Notes: generated from the letters alone by a model not told the origin. DNA of 64,000 nucleotides from Hungatella sp. UBA4396 (GCA_002389905.1 DGRE01000020.1:1-64000); one strand, 5' to 3'; counted from the stretch's first letter, positions 8,897-16,634 are shown. Numbers and translations are program-made.

Positions 8897-9991
8897 TTAC
8901 TCTTTGGATTCCCCTGCACTGCTTTCTCCGGTTTTGATTCTCTTGCTCTCCTTTGCCGCGGCTTGACCGGACTCCTCCTGAGGCTGGCCGGCAGCCCCTC
9001 CAACTCCGTATTTGGCTCTTACCTTGGCTTCGATTTCCTGGCAGACAGCCGGGTTATCCTGAAAATAGGTCTTGGCATTTTCACGGCCCTGACCGACCTT
9101 GGTGCCGCCGTAGGCAAACCATGATCCGCTCTTTTCCACAATGTTTTCCTTTACGGCCAGATCCAGAACATCTCCCTCTGTGGAGATTCCCTTGCCGAAC
9201 ATGATATCAAACTCAGCCTCTTTAAAGGGAGGTGCGATCTTATTCTTTACTACCTTTACACGGACCCGGTTTCCTACCATGTCTCCGCCCTGCTTCAAGG
9301 TTTCAATTTTTCGGATATCCAAACGGACAGAGGCATAGAACTTAAGGGCACGTCCTCCTGTGGTGGTCTCAGGGCTTCCGAACATAACGCCCACCTTTTC
9401 ACGAAGCTGGTTGATGAAGAGGACAATACAATTGGACTTGCTGATAACGGCTGTCAGCTTTCTGAGAGCCTGGGACATGAGACGGGCCTGAAGGCCGACG
9501 TGGGAATCTCCCATATCACCCTCAATCTCGGCCTTTGGCACAAGGGCTGCAACCGAGTCCACAATCACAATATCCACGGCTCCTGAACGAACCATGGTCT
9601 CTGTGATCTCCAGAGCCTGCTCCCCGTTGTCCGGCTGGGAAATATAGAGGTTGTCAATATCCACTCCAATGTTCTTGGCATAGACAGGGTCAAGGGCGTG
9701 CTCCGCATCGATAAAGCCTGCAATGCCTCCCCGCTTCTGCACCTCTGCAACCATATGTAAGGCCACAGTGGTCTTACCACTGGACTCAGGTCCGTAAATT
9801 TCCACAACTCTTCCCTTGGGGATTCCTCCCAGTCCAAGGGCGATGTCAAGGCTTAAGGCTCCTGTGGGTATCGTCTCCACATTCATATTCTTTCCTGAAT
9901 CACCCAGCCTCATGATGGAACCTTTTCCATAAGCTTTTTCTATGTTGGTAAGGGCCGCATCAAGGGCCTTCATCTTCTCATCTTTATTCAT
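8897..9991 (-). CDS. recA: recombinase RecA
   Basis: The DNA strand-exchange ATPase and SOS co-protease, 364 residues. Visible motifs are Walker A GPESSGKTT (about residue 65), the Walker B region VDIVIVDSVAALVP, the L1/L2 loops around GLQARLMSQALRKLTA and GGRALKFYASVRLDI, and a short acidic/alanine-rich C-terminal tail. The start at 9991 has GGAGG five bases upstream; a few codons further upstream are open but lie inside the LexA box region. A textbook promoter and a LexA operator precede it, so damage-inducible expression is expected. Confidence 0.98.
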   Translation of the reverse strand: MNKDEKMKALDAALTNIEKAYGKGSIMRLGDSGKNMNVETIPTGALSLDIALGLGGIPKGRVVEIYGPESSGKTTVALHMVAEVQKRGGIAGFIDAEHALDPVYAKNIGVDIDNLYISQPDNGEQALEITETMVRSGAVDIVIVDSVAALVPKAEIEGDMGDSHVGLQARLMSQALRKLTAVISKSNCIVLFINQLREKVGVMFGSPETTTGGRALKFYASVRLDIRKIETLKQGGDMVGNRVRVKVVKNKIAPPFKEAEFDIMFGKGISTEGDVLDLAVKENIVEKSGSWFAYGGTKVGQGRENAKTYFQDNPAVCQEIEAKVRAKYGVGGAAGQPQEESGQAAAKESKRIKTGESSAGESKE

Positions 9992-10005
9992 ATTATCCTC
10001 CGATA

Positions 10006-10019
10006 CGAACAAATGTTCT
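10006..10019 (-). promoter_or_regulatory. LexA (SOS) operator of recA
   Basis: CGAACAAATGTTCT fits the Gram-positive LexA/DinR box (CGAAC-N4-GTTC core). It lies between the recA promoter and the ribosome site, just downstream of the -10. Confidence 0.9.
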
Positions 10020-10032
10020 TTTTCTACTTATC

Positions 10033-10061
10033 ATAATAGTATACTTCCGTTAAAATGTCAA
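10033..10061 (-). promoter_or_regulatory. recA promoter
   Basis: On the minus strand TTGACA (10056-10061) is separated by exactly 17 bp from TATTAT (10033-10038). The LexA box would overlap or closely follow the transcription start. Confidence 0.88.
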
Positions 10062-10242
10062 CCGAAATTTTATCTTCTTAAGACCAATGCACATCACACT
10101 CCCTGCCTGTCCGGCCAAAAATAATTTTTTCCTGGAAAAATCCCGGCGAAACGCCTGAAAACGAATGGAAAGAAAGGCAGACCGCCTTCTGATTTCTAAA
10201 GCTACTATAGCACATCTGCCGTGAGGCTGCAAGGAATTTTAA

Positions 10243-10340
10243 GGAGCTGCCGCAAAATGAATGTTTCATACAAGACATTGGTATGGGCCAAGCAGCCGGG
10301 AACCAAATCTTACTGAATCTTTGCATTTTACGGCAGCCCC
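10243..10340. repeat. imperfect long-range inverted repeat, MITE-like or 3'-UTR fold
   Basis: GCTGCCGCAAAATG (10246-10259) and CATTTTACGGCAGC (10324-10337) pair with one mismatch across 64 bases. The element starts 16 bases beyond the subtilase stop on the minus strand, so it may act as its 3' hairpin. Its size, sharp ends and location outside genes also suit a miniature inverted-repeat element. The rest of 10062-10355 shows nothing coding. Confidence 0.4.
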
Positions 10341-10355
10341 AGGTTCTGCCTCCTT

Positions 10356-11249
10356 TTAATCCGCTATAAGCCGTTCCACATCCAGCAGCCCCCAGCCCTG
10401 CTGATTGATGGGAAGACCTAGATCCATCGACCGTTCCCTCAGCATCAGCTTTACATCCCGGTTGCTCATATAGGGGTATTTTTCCAGTAAAAGCGCAATA
10501 GCCCCTGACACCAGAGGCGTTGACATGGAGGTGCCGCTTTTGACCTGGTATTGCCCGGCCTCATTGGCACAGCTCATAATTCCTGCTCCGGGAGCAATGA
10601 TTTCCGGTTTGCAGATGCAGGCCCCGGTAGGGCCTCTGCCGGAATAATCCACCATCCGGTTTCCCATAACATTGACTTCCTTATAATCGTCGGAGCAGCC
10701 TACTGTGATCACCTTCCGGCTGATTCCCGGAGTTGTGATGGTATTCATTCCGGGGCCCATGTTCCCTGCTGCCACGCAGACCACCAGCCCGTCATCCCAT
10801 GCCGCATTGACCCCTCTCACAAGAACAGAGCTTTCCGTCATCCCTTTTTTTGAGAAAGAACCGACGGAGATATTTACAATCCGGATTCCATACCGTTCCT
10901 TGTTGTCCCGGACCCATTTCAGTCCGGCCAGCACATCGGAGGCATATCCGTTTCCCTTTTTATCCAGCACCTTCAGCATAATAATATGGCACTCCGGGGC
11001 AATTCCCATATATTTTCCGTCGGAAGCATTTCCTCCGCCTCCGATGATTCCGGAAATATGGGTTCCGTGGCCGTTATCGTCATAAGGGTCTCTTTTCCTG
11101 TGTACGATATCTACAAACGCTGCAACTCTATGTTTAAAATCTTCATGGAGATAAATCCCTGTATCAAGCACCGCAACACCGATTCCCCGCCCAGTCAGAC
11201 CCATGCGGTAAGCGGCTTCACAATGTATTTCTTCTCTTACATGATCCAC
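10356..11249 (-). CDS. subtilisin-like serine protease (S8), no signal peptide
   Basis: A 297-residue S8 peptidase consisting of just the catalytic domain. The triad is complete: Asp in VLDTGI (about residue 30), His in NGHGTHISG (about 63), Ser in SGTSMSTP (about 240), with the oxyanion-hole Asn in AAGNMGPG. There is no signal peptide or pro-domain, so it resembles the intracellular subtilases of Firmicutes. The start is GTG at 11249 behind a weak AAGG site; no better in-frame start is seen. It is divergent from the M20 peptidase gene. Substrates are not evident. Confidence 0.88.
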   Translation of the reverse strand: MDHVREEIHCEAAYRMGLTGRGIGVAVLDTGIYLHEDFKHRVAAFVDIVHRKRDPYDDNGHGTHISGIIGGGGNASDGKYMGIAPECHIIMLKVLDKKGNGYASDVLAGLKWVRDNKERYGIRIVNISVGSFSKKGMTESSVLVRGVNAAWDDGLVVCVAAGNMGPGMNTITTPGISRKVITVGCSDDYKEVNVMGNRMVDYSGRGPTGACICKPEIIAPGAGIMSCANEAGQYQVKSGTSMSTPLVSGAIALLLEKYPYMSNRDVKLMLRERSMDLGLPINQQGWGLLDVERLIAD

Positions 11250-11354
11250 AATCCATTACCTTAATCCTTTTTTATTAGGATATTCCGGTCCGAGCCCCTT
11301 GGTTTCTTTTCCCCTGGAAAATGCAAGAGGAAGATTTTTTTGTTTAAAATGCCA

Positions 11355-11383
11355 TTTACTTTCCCCCTCTCCCTTTCTATAAT
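11355..11383 (+). promoter_or_regulatory. promoter of the M20 peptidase gene
   Basis: TTTACT (11355-11360), 17-bp pyrimidine-rich spacer, TATAAT (11378-11383), then AGGAGA and ATG at 11415. Confidence 0.65.
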
Positions 11384-11414
11384 AAAAATAAAAATATATA
11401 AGGAGAATTTTGTT

Positions 11415-12593
11415 ATGCAAGACCAATCACCCGGCGCTATTTCGCTGACACAGGCCCTGATCCGCATTGACAGCACGGACCCTGGCGCATACGAAACAAA
11501 GATAGGGAAATTTATTTTTGACCGCCTTTCCTCTCTTTCTGTCCCTGTTATCAAAAAAGAGGTCCTGCCGGGCCGTTTTAATATTATGGCTAAAATAGAA
11601 GGGGAAATTGACGATCCCGCCCTGGTCTACATCTGCCACATGGACACAGTTACTGTTGGAGAAGGCTGGACCAAAGACCCCTTTGGCGCAGAAATGCAGG
11701 ATGGCCGGATTTACGGACGGGGTGCCTGTGATATGAAATCCGGTCTGGCCTGCGCCCTTTCCGCCTTTGAGGCCATGGCAGGGGAAGCCGCCTCAGGAAA
11801 AAAGCCCAGGCATTCCTTTGTCTTTATCGGAACTGTTGATGAAGAAGATTTTATGAGGGGATCAGAGGATGTGATTGAAGAGGGGTGGGTCACAACAAAC
11901 AGCCTCGTCCTGGATACAGAGCCTACCAACGGACAGATCCAGGTGGCTCATAAGGGCCGTACCTGGTTTGAAATCACGGTAAACGGCACCACCGCCCATG
12001 CCAGCACCCCATGGAAAGGGGCCGATGCCATTGCGGGAGCTGCGGAGATCATCTCCTTTATACGCCGGAAGATCGGGGAATGCCCGTCCCATGAAGACCT
12101 GGGTATTTCCACCGTCACCTTTGGACAGATTGAAGGGGGATACCGCCCTTATGTGGTTCCCGACCATTGCAAAATGTGGATCGATATGCGTCTCGTTCCC
12201 CCTGCTGACACCCGGGCCGCCGTCGGCATTGTCACCCAGGCTATTGAAGAGGCCGCAGAGAAAGTTCCCGGTATCACCGCCTCTTACGTCATCACAGGTG
12301 ACAGGCCTTATATTGAAAAGAATGAGAACTCCGTTTTATTAAAGGCTTTAAAAACTTCCGCAGAGGAAGTTACAGGAGAGCCGGTTCCCGTCACCTGCTT
12401 TCCAGGGTATACGGACACCGCCGTCATTGCAGGAAAGCTGGGCAATCACAACTGCATGTCCTACGGCCCCGGTGACTTGGAGAGGGCTCATAAGCCTGAT
12501 GAGTTTGTACCCTGTGAGGATATTTTAAGATGTGAAAAAGTCCTGACCCGGCTGGCCCGGTCCATTCTCTTTGAAGATTTCCCGGTGAGGTGA
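11415..12593 (+). CDS. M20 family metallopeptidase (YgeY/ArgE/DapE-like)
   Basis: A cytoplasmic zinc-dependent amidohydrolase, 392 residues. The M20 signature is complete: CHMDTV (first metal His and Asp), GRGACDMKSGLA (bridging Asp), VDEED (catalytic Glu), DTEP, and a C-terminal His in DLERAHKPDEF. The dimerisation lid lies around NGTTAHASTP. Family members cleave N-acyl amino acids, dipeptides or carbamoyl compounds; the nearest resemblance is to the YgeY type, whose exact substrate is not certain. Start 11415 is chosen for AGGAGA eight bases upstream, although the frame is open further. It is the last intact gene before the decayed prophage region. Confidence 0.85.
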   Translation: MQDQSPGAISLTQALIRIDSTDPGAYETKIGKFIFDRLSSLSVPVIKKEVLPGRFNIMAKIEGEIDDPALVYICHMDTVTVGEGWTKDPFGAEMQDGRIYGRGACDMKSGLACALSAFEAMAGEAASGKKPRHSFVFIGTVDEEDFMRGSEDVIEEGWVTTNSLVLDTEPTNGQIQVAHKGRTWFEITVNGTTAHASTPWKGADAIAGAAEIISFIRRKIGECPSHEDLGISTVTFGQIEGGYRPYVVPDHCKMWIDMRLVPPADTRAAVGIVTQAIEEAAEKVPGITASYVITGDRPYIEKNENSVLLKALKTSAEEVTGEPVPVTCFPGYTDTAVIAGKLGNHNCMSYGPGDLERAHKPDEFVPCEDILRCEKVLTRLARSILFEDFPVR

Positions 12594-12753
12594 GATATTT
12601 AGAAAATCTTAATATGAAATCGGGGATTTGCTAGGGTTTATGCGGGGTGTGTCACTAATTTATCACTGGTTTCTTCATTTTTAGGCTGTTTTCTTTTCAC
12701 TCAATAGGCGGATACGAAAGGATACCCGCCTTTTCTTCATCCTACCAGCCCCG

Positions 12754-12944
12754 CTACTGCAAAGCTCCCTCCTGATCTGGCACCAAGGTTACCGGCTCCG
12801 TTGGCATTTTGCCCTCCTGATCCAGGTAATACCTGCAGTTCGCTTCCGCTCCTCGCAGGGCACCTACGTAGTGGATCACAATATATTTGACGCGGTCCGC
12901 AATGCCAGAATTATGATTATAAGGAGTAAGTAATTTATTTCCAA
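12754..12944 (-). pseudogene. N-acetylmuramoyl-L-alanine amidase (phage endolysin) remnant
   Basis: The segment NKLLTPYNHNSG followed by KYIVIHYVGALRGAEANCRYY is the start of an amidase_2-type endolysin, including the first zinc His (VIHYV). After NCRYY the family sequence stops and an unrelated 24-residue tail ends at 12754, so most of the catalytic domain is missing. At the front, GGAGGT precedes a TTG at 12942-12944 that reads L-E-I-N and then leaves the amidase frame, suggesting a small deletion right after the start. It lies just after the holin terminator. Confidence 0.65.
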
Positions 12945-12965
12945 GATAAAACCTCCAATCGAAAA

Positions 12966-12987
12966 AGGCCCGGGATCTCCCAGGCCT
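12966..12987 (-). terminator. terminator after the holin gene
   Basis: Ten-base arms (12966-12975 and 12978-12987) pair with one G-T wobble, then TTTTTC follows on the minus strand. Confidence 0.7.
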
Positions 12988-13029
12988 AAAAAGTTGTGAC
13001 ATTACAACTTGTTGCGACGGTCGCAACGT

Positions 13030-13233
13030 TTATTTTGTTACTTCTGGCAAGCCAGAAACAGATGTAAGCAGGGAAAGGATTCCGGCCAGTGCCGCAGTAG
13101 AGCCTACGATTCCCCAGTTTACCTCTGACATTGCCATTGATGTCCCGATAGTTGCGATGGCCGTCTGCGCCATAGTTTTGGCTGCTCTGATGCCTGCAGC
13201 CTTCCCCCATTTCACCCAATAATTCTTATTCAT
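13030..13233 (-). CDS. phage holin, r1t type
   Basis: A 67-residue protein with a polar, basic N-terminus (MNKNYWVKWGKAAG), a hydrophobic first segment (about 16-36) and a second transmembrane segment (about 41-60), as in r1t-like holins that permeabilise the membrane and release endolysin. AGGAGG precedes the ATG by nine bases and a terminator follows. It appears intact although its partner endolysin is destroyed, so it may still be translated. Confidence 0.7.
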   Translation of the reverse strand: MNKNYWVKWGKAAGIRAAKTMAQTAIATIGTSMAMSEVNWGIVGSTAALAGILSLLTSVSGLPEVTK

Positions 13234-13246
13234 AATACATGTCCTC

Positions 13247-13786
13247 CTATCTGATATTTTGTGCTATATTATAAAATATGCCAGTGGCTATTGCCCCGGC
13301 TCCTGCTCCAACAATCGTATTGATGATGGTACGTTTCATATTTCCCCAGCTCTCTCCTGGTTCAGATTTTAACTTTCCGATGCTGCATCCCTGCCGCTTC
13401 TGCTCTTCCATCATGATTCCCATATTCAAGGTAATCCCAGCCCCGCTGATCCAAAACCATATCAAGCTAAACTTGGGACAGATCTGCCCCAGGATATTTC
13501 CGGGCATGTGACTGTAATCCCATATTCCCCAGCCCCGCCATATATTTACCACGCAGCCGGTTAACAGCTCAAAGTATGTAATTATCATCATTCCAAGGAA
13601 CATCTGCTTGATAAGAGGCATCTGCCAGGGTATCCATTCATTGATCAGTCCTAGGGCCACGAAGCAGACCCCACCCAGTATAAACATGGTCCAATGGGAA
13701 CGGCCACGGAAAGCCAGTTCCATGCCAATGTAAATCACTCCTCCCACCAGCCACAAGAATAAGTATTTAAGTATCTGCTTCATCAT
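13247..13786 (-). CDS. phage-associated multi-pass membrane protein (type IV ABC-like family)
   Basis: A 179-residue protein with about five hydrophobic segments. The first 120 residues resemble the small 'putative ABC-transporter type IV' membrane family often found beside phage lysis genes (motif GWGIWDYSHMPGN). The last 35 residues after WGNMKRTIINTI contain a further Gly/Ala-rich helix and might be a fused second small protein. The first ATG (13786) overlaps the preceding stop and is close to the GGGGGAG site; the second ATG at 13783 has better spacing. Function unknown; the lysis-cassette role is inferred from position. Confidence 0.6.
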   Translation of the reverse strand: MMKQILKYLFLWLVGGVIYIGMELAFRGRSHWTMFILGGVCFVALGLINEWIPWQMPLIKQMFLGMMIITYFELLTGCVVNIWRGWGIWDYSHMPGNILGQICPKFSLIWFWISGAGITLNMGIMMEEQKRQGCSIGKLKSEPGESWGNMKRTIINTIVGAGAGAIATGIFYNIAQNIR

Positions 13787-13905
13787 TCTCCCCCTTCGTC
13801 CATGGCAGCAATCTGCTCCAAATAAGCTTTTAAGACTTCGGATTGATACTCCTCTGGGACATGGGCGCCGTAATAGACCTCTCCCAGATCCTCCGCCGTC
13901 TCTGC
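13783..13905 (-). pseudogene. C-terminal remnant of a phage (probably tail) protein
   Basis: About 40 codons read AETAEDLGEVYYGAHVPEEY and onward to LEQIAAMDEGGE before a stop that overlaps the start of the next gene (ATGA-type coupling). No start exists upstream. The coupling to a lysis gene suggests the end of a tail or host-interaction gene. It now abuts the terminase remnant. Confidence 0.45.
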
Positions 13906-13922
13906 ACTATCAATTCATGATC

Positions 13923-14162
13923 TTAAGCTATTCGCATAAGTGGTATGATATGAAGCATGGAACATGGCCTTTTCAAAAGAGCATTCTCGACAAGAATATC
14001 AACAACTTCCTTCCCTCTTTTTAGGGCCTCCGAAATCTCCGGATACTTCTTTTTCCATTCATAATAAGTGGACGGGGTAATGCTCAGGCTATGGGCTGTC
14101 TGTTCATCCGTTAATCCATCTCTTGCCCAGGCCTCCAGTAGCAGCAAGCCATCAGGCATCAA
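13923..14162 (-). pseudogene. phage terminase small subunit, N-terminal remnant
   Basis: The first 65 residues form a helix-turn-helix (GLTDEQTAHSLSITPSTYYEWKKKYPE written in two parts: GLTDEQTAHSLSITPS and TYYEWKKKYPE) followed by EALKRGKEVVDILVENAL. This is the DNA-recognition part of phage terminase small subunits of the homeodomain type. The sequence then changes to a short unrelated tail and stops at residue 79; the expected oligomerisation region is missing. The next thing downstream is the tail-protein end, so a large deletion joined the packaging gene to the late lysis cassette. Confidence 0.65.
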
Positions 14163-14270
14163 TCAGTATTCGTTTTTTCCTTTTTCCATCAGGCTCTCTT
14201 CCTTTCTGGTTTGTGTATAAATGGGCTGTAACAATTTGTATTTTTGTGTCGCATTTTCAGATATTAACAC

Positions 14271-14519
14271 TCAATCCACAATTGTTTCCACAACATTGTG
14301 GATAAGTGTCGTTTTGGGTAATAGAAAAAGAGACGGGGTTCCACTTTTACCAAAAGCCATAGAAATCTTAACGCAGTAAATAATATATAAAGCCGATGAG
14401 GCTAAACTTACAAAACTACTTAAAATTTCAATTCTAGTTACTCTTCCGATAAAAATCATTACATACAAAGACATAATAGCAATAAAATAATTCGAATTTC
14501 CAAAAGCTATATCAGACAT
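14271..14519 (-). CDS. small hypothetical membrane protein
   Basis: 82 residues with two hydrophobic stretches (about 10-28 and 34-54). No ribosome site precedes the ATG and I recognise no family. It may be a remnant rather than a gene. Confidence 0.25.
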   Translation of the reverse strand: MSDIAFGNSNYFIAIMSLYVMIFIGRVTRIEILSSFVSLASSALYIIYCVKISMAFGKSGTPSLFLLPKTTLIHNVVETIVD

Positions 14520-14704
14520 TATATATGTATCGCATAAGAAGCTTCACCCTGGCCAGGGCATCGGTCCTTGTACAATATTCCGGTATTTGCGTAATAGGAA
14601 ACTGTTACCTGACGCATTTTTAAAAGCTCTGCAATCTCCCTGGAACTGTACTCGCCGATCTTTGTTCTATCAGTATACAGGGCATACAGCTTCTTGGCTC
14701 CCAT
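14519..14704 (-). CDS. small phage-type hypothetical protein
   Basis: 61 residues with a helix-turn-helix-like centre (EYSSREIAELLKMRQVTVSY). GGAGG lies nine bases before the ATG, and the gene overlaps the end of the preceding one by 35 bp, typical of phage early genes. Function unknown; DNA binding is a guess from the SREIAELL...VTVSYY pattern. Confidence 0.45.
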   Translation of the reverse strand: MGAKKLYALYTDRTKIGEYSSREIAELLKMRQVTVSYYANTGILYKDRCPGQGEASYAIHI

Positions 14705-14873
14705 CAGGCTCTACCTCCTCCGACACAATCCTCAGCTTCTCCTGAGAAACATCTATGTACTCGCCGTTGCTCAGCAGTATCCCAATCAGGCCCTCATGGC
14801 TGCCGATCACGATGCCGAACTGCCTACCAGGATAAATCTGGACAGTAATTTTCTGTTTATCTAAAAGCTTCAT
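14670..14873 (-). CDS. small phage-type hypothetical protein
   Basis: 67 residues, likely an all-beta fold (KITVQIYPGRQFGIVIG and GILLSNGEYIDVS). GAAAGGTGG precedes the start. It is divergent from the SOS-box gene at 14953 and overlaps the next small gene. No family recognised. Confidence 0.45.
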   Translation of the reverse strand: MKLLDKQKITVQIYPGRQFGIVIGSHEGLIGILLSNGEYIDVSQEKLRIVSEEVEPDGSQEAVCPVY

Positions 14874-14904
14874 ACACCACCTTTCTTTTTCCTTTTACTT
14901 CCTG

Positions 14905-14933
14905 TTGAATTCCGAACATACGTTTGTTATAAT
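14905..14933 (+). promoter_or_regulatory. promoter with an embedded LexA-type box
   Basis: TTGAAT (14905-14910), 17-bp spacer, TATAAT (14928-14933). The spacer contains CGAACATACGTTTG (14913-14926), which fits the Gram-positive LexA consensus CGAACRNRYGTTYC except for its last base. LexA there would block RNA polymerase. Confidence 0.65.
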
Positions 14934-14952
14934 TCCTATTGAGGTGATAAAA

Positions 14953-15246
14953 ATGTCGGCTAACTTAACCAACCCCCGCCGAAACGAATACATTGATTTA
15001 TCCTTTATGCGTACAGTACCGGTGATCGCCAGCTTTAATGCCCGTGGCGATTGTGTACCGGTTTATTTCAGGTACATTTTTTCTGATGGCACTTACTCGG
15101 ATATCGCCATTGATCGTGTTATCATGACAGATAAACGGTTCCGCCAGACCTGTTACGTTTGTGATGTTACTGTAAACGATGCTCGCCAAAGGGTGACATT
15201 CACCTACTTTCGGGATGATGGGATGTGGGCGCTTAAGACCAATTGA
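14953..15246 (+). CDS. hypothetical protein, probably damage-inducible
   Basis: A 97-residue soluble protein that looks beta-rich (VPVIASFNARGDCVPVYFRY, then VTFTYFRDDGMWAL). GAGGTGATAAAA precedes the ATG at 14953 and a strong terminator follows, so it is a single-gene transcript. I do not recognise the family. Its promoter carries a LexA-type box, so it is expected to be part of the SOS regulon; together with the phage surroundings this suggests an early phage gene or a response effector, but nothing in the sequence shows an activity. Confidence 0.65.
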   Translation: MSANLTNPRRNEYIDLSFMRTVPVIASFNARGDCVPVYFRYIFSDGTYSDIAIDRVIMTDKRFRQTCYVCDVTVNDARQRVTFTYFRDDGMWALKTN

Positions 15247-15272
15247 ATTTCAGTTTTCTTTACTATATCACT

Positions 15273-15315
15273 AAAAAAACTACTAACTAAGTTACTAATA
15301 GTCAGTAGTTTTTTT
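15273..15315 (+). terminator. terminator after the SOS-box gene
   Basis: Fifteen-base arms (15273-15287 and 15301-15315) pair with one mismatch; A-run before and T-run after make it potentially bidirectional. Confidence 0.85.
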
Positions 15316-15364
15316 AACCCATTTATTTTATTGGCTACACATAATGATACTGATTTTCAAACAA

Positions 15365-15802
15365 TTATTTAGCATTTAGCTTGCTCCTTTTTATAGCCAG
15401 AACCCCTAGAACAAGGCCCGACAAAAGTGCAGCCAATCCAAACAGGTAGGATAGCGGAATCAAAGCAAATGGTTCCACTAGAAATCCTTCTGCAGTTACA
15501 TAACTGCCAATTCTATTATATGCCACCGCGCACCCCACACTGGCAATAATAGAAAAGAGTAATGTGCCTGTAAAAAATGATGACAGCCTATCCTGTTTCC
15601 ATTTCTTTGCAATATTATTCATAATCTTTCCATCCTCCGTATTTTTAACCGCTCTTATCTCTATGTCAATCTGCTTCAGTTCGTCACGGCACTTTTCGCA
15701 GGTTGATAAATGCTCTTCAATTAATTTACGACTGTCCTCACTACATACATTATCGTGATATAATGGGAGCAGGTCCTTTATTATTTCGCAGGTTATTCGC
15801 AT
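15365..15802 (-). CDS. zf-HC2 anti-sigma factor-like membrane protein
   Basis: 145 residues. The N-terminal cytoplasmic part has the anti-sigma zinc-finger pattern, with His in EEHLSTCEKCRDEL and the CxxC motif; two transmembrane segments follow (about 78-98 and 112-137), joined by a short outer loop. Such proteins hold the ECF sigma factor at the membrane until a signal arrives. The gene overlaps the sigma gene by 10 bp, which is the classic arrangement for a translationally coupled pair. The outer loop is too short for a typical ligand domain, so the signal is obscure. Confidence 0.8.
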   Translation of the reverse strand: MRITCEIIKDLLPLYHDNVCSEDSRKLIEEHLSTCEKCRDELKQIDIEIRAVKNTEDGKIMNNIAKKWKQDRLSSFFTGTLLFSIIASVGCAVAYNRIGSYVTAEGFLVEPFALIPLSYLFGLAALLSGLVLGVLAIKRSKLNAK

Positions 15803-16275
15803 TCTATTCTCTCCTTTAATTTCATTTTTGCTCGATGGTAAGTGACCCTCGCCCAGCTTTCTGTTTTTTCAAATAAGCTTCCTATCTGTGAAAAGGATAA
15901 ATCTCCAAACACCCGCAACATAAAAACCTCCTTATAGGGTTCGCCTAAGCTATGAAGCTCTTTGTGAATTTTAAATACAGATTCTTTCGATAACAGGTTC
16001 TGCTCAAATTTCGAATCAGCAAGAATATCTTCTGCCTTAGTCAAATCCTCATGATACTTTTCTTTCTTTTTGTATGTGAAGAATGTATTTTTTGCAATTT
16101 GACATAACCACACATAGAGCTTGCACTTCCCATCAAATTTATCGATATTTTTTAAAGCCTTAAAAAATGTCTCTTGTGTTATTTCTTCCGCAATCATTTC
16201 ATCCCTGCTTATTGACAAAACATATTTATAGACATCCTTGAAGTAAAGATTGTATATTTCATTGAAGTCCGCCAC
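15793..16275 (-). CDS. ECF sigma factor (sigma-70 family)
   Basis: 160 residues with only regions 2 and 4. Region 2 runs from about residue 5 to 70 (YNLYFKDVYKYVL through FKALKNIDKF) and region 4 from about 105 to 155 with the recognition helix in LSFSQIGSLFEKTES. The start is GTG at 16275 behind GAGGTG. An ECF-like promoter lies directly upstream, so the sigma-anti-sigma operon probably drives its own transcription. The targets are unknown. Confidence 0.88.
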   Translation of the reverse strand: MADFNEIYNLYFKDVYKYVLSISRDEMIAEEITQETFFKALKNIDKFDGKCKLYVWLCQIAKNTFFTYKKKEKYHEDLTKAEDILADSKFEQNLLSKESVFKIHKELHSLGEPYKEVFMLRVFGDLSFSQIGSLFEKTESWARVTYHRAKMKLKERIECE

Positions 16276-16297
16276 TTTTTCACCTCGCTTTCATACA

Positions 16298-16326
16298 TAA
16301 GACTATGGAGGATCGAATTCGTTACA
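16298..16326 (-). promoter_or_regulatory. ECF-type autoregulated promoter (candidate)
   Basis: On the minus strand TGTAAC (16321-16326) and GTCTTA (16298-16303) are separated by 17 bp. This resembles ECF promoters (AAC-containing -35, CGTC/GTC-containing -10) and no good sigma-A promoter is seen in the same place. Confidence 0.45.
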
Positions 16327-16508
16327 ATTATTTTTTCTTTGACATAATAATTAAAGATTACCCTATATCCAACTAACTATCAATATTAAGTTTCCAATGT
16401 ACTGTAATCCGTCAAATATCAATTTTGTAAATAATCTTAATGATTAACCTACTGTTATTTTAAATTATTTATAATATAATTTAGTTATAAAATAAAATGA
16501 GGTGTTCC

Positions 16509-16634
16509 ATGTTGAGAAATTTGTCAATTTACTTTATACAATTTTTGCCATCGCTTATTTATATATCTGAAGTTTTAAAATTCATTGCCTGTATTCTGGT
16601 AATTTTATGCTGCATCAAATATTTAAAGAAATAG
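16509..16634 (+). CDS. possible 41-residue membrane peptide
   Basis: TGAGGTG lies four bases before an ATG opening a 41-codon frame, almost wholly hydrophobic (SIYFIQFLPSLIYIS, then FIACILVILCCIKYLKK) with a basic end. It would be a one- or two-helix membrane peptide. The rest of 16330-16727 is AT-rich and shows nothing else coding. Confidence 0.35.
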   Translation: MLRNLSIYFIQFLPSLIYISEVLKFIACILVILCCIKYLKK

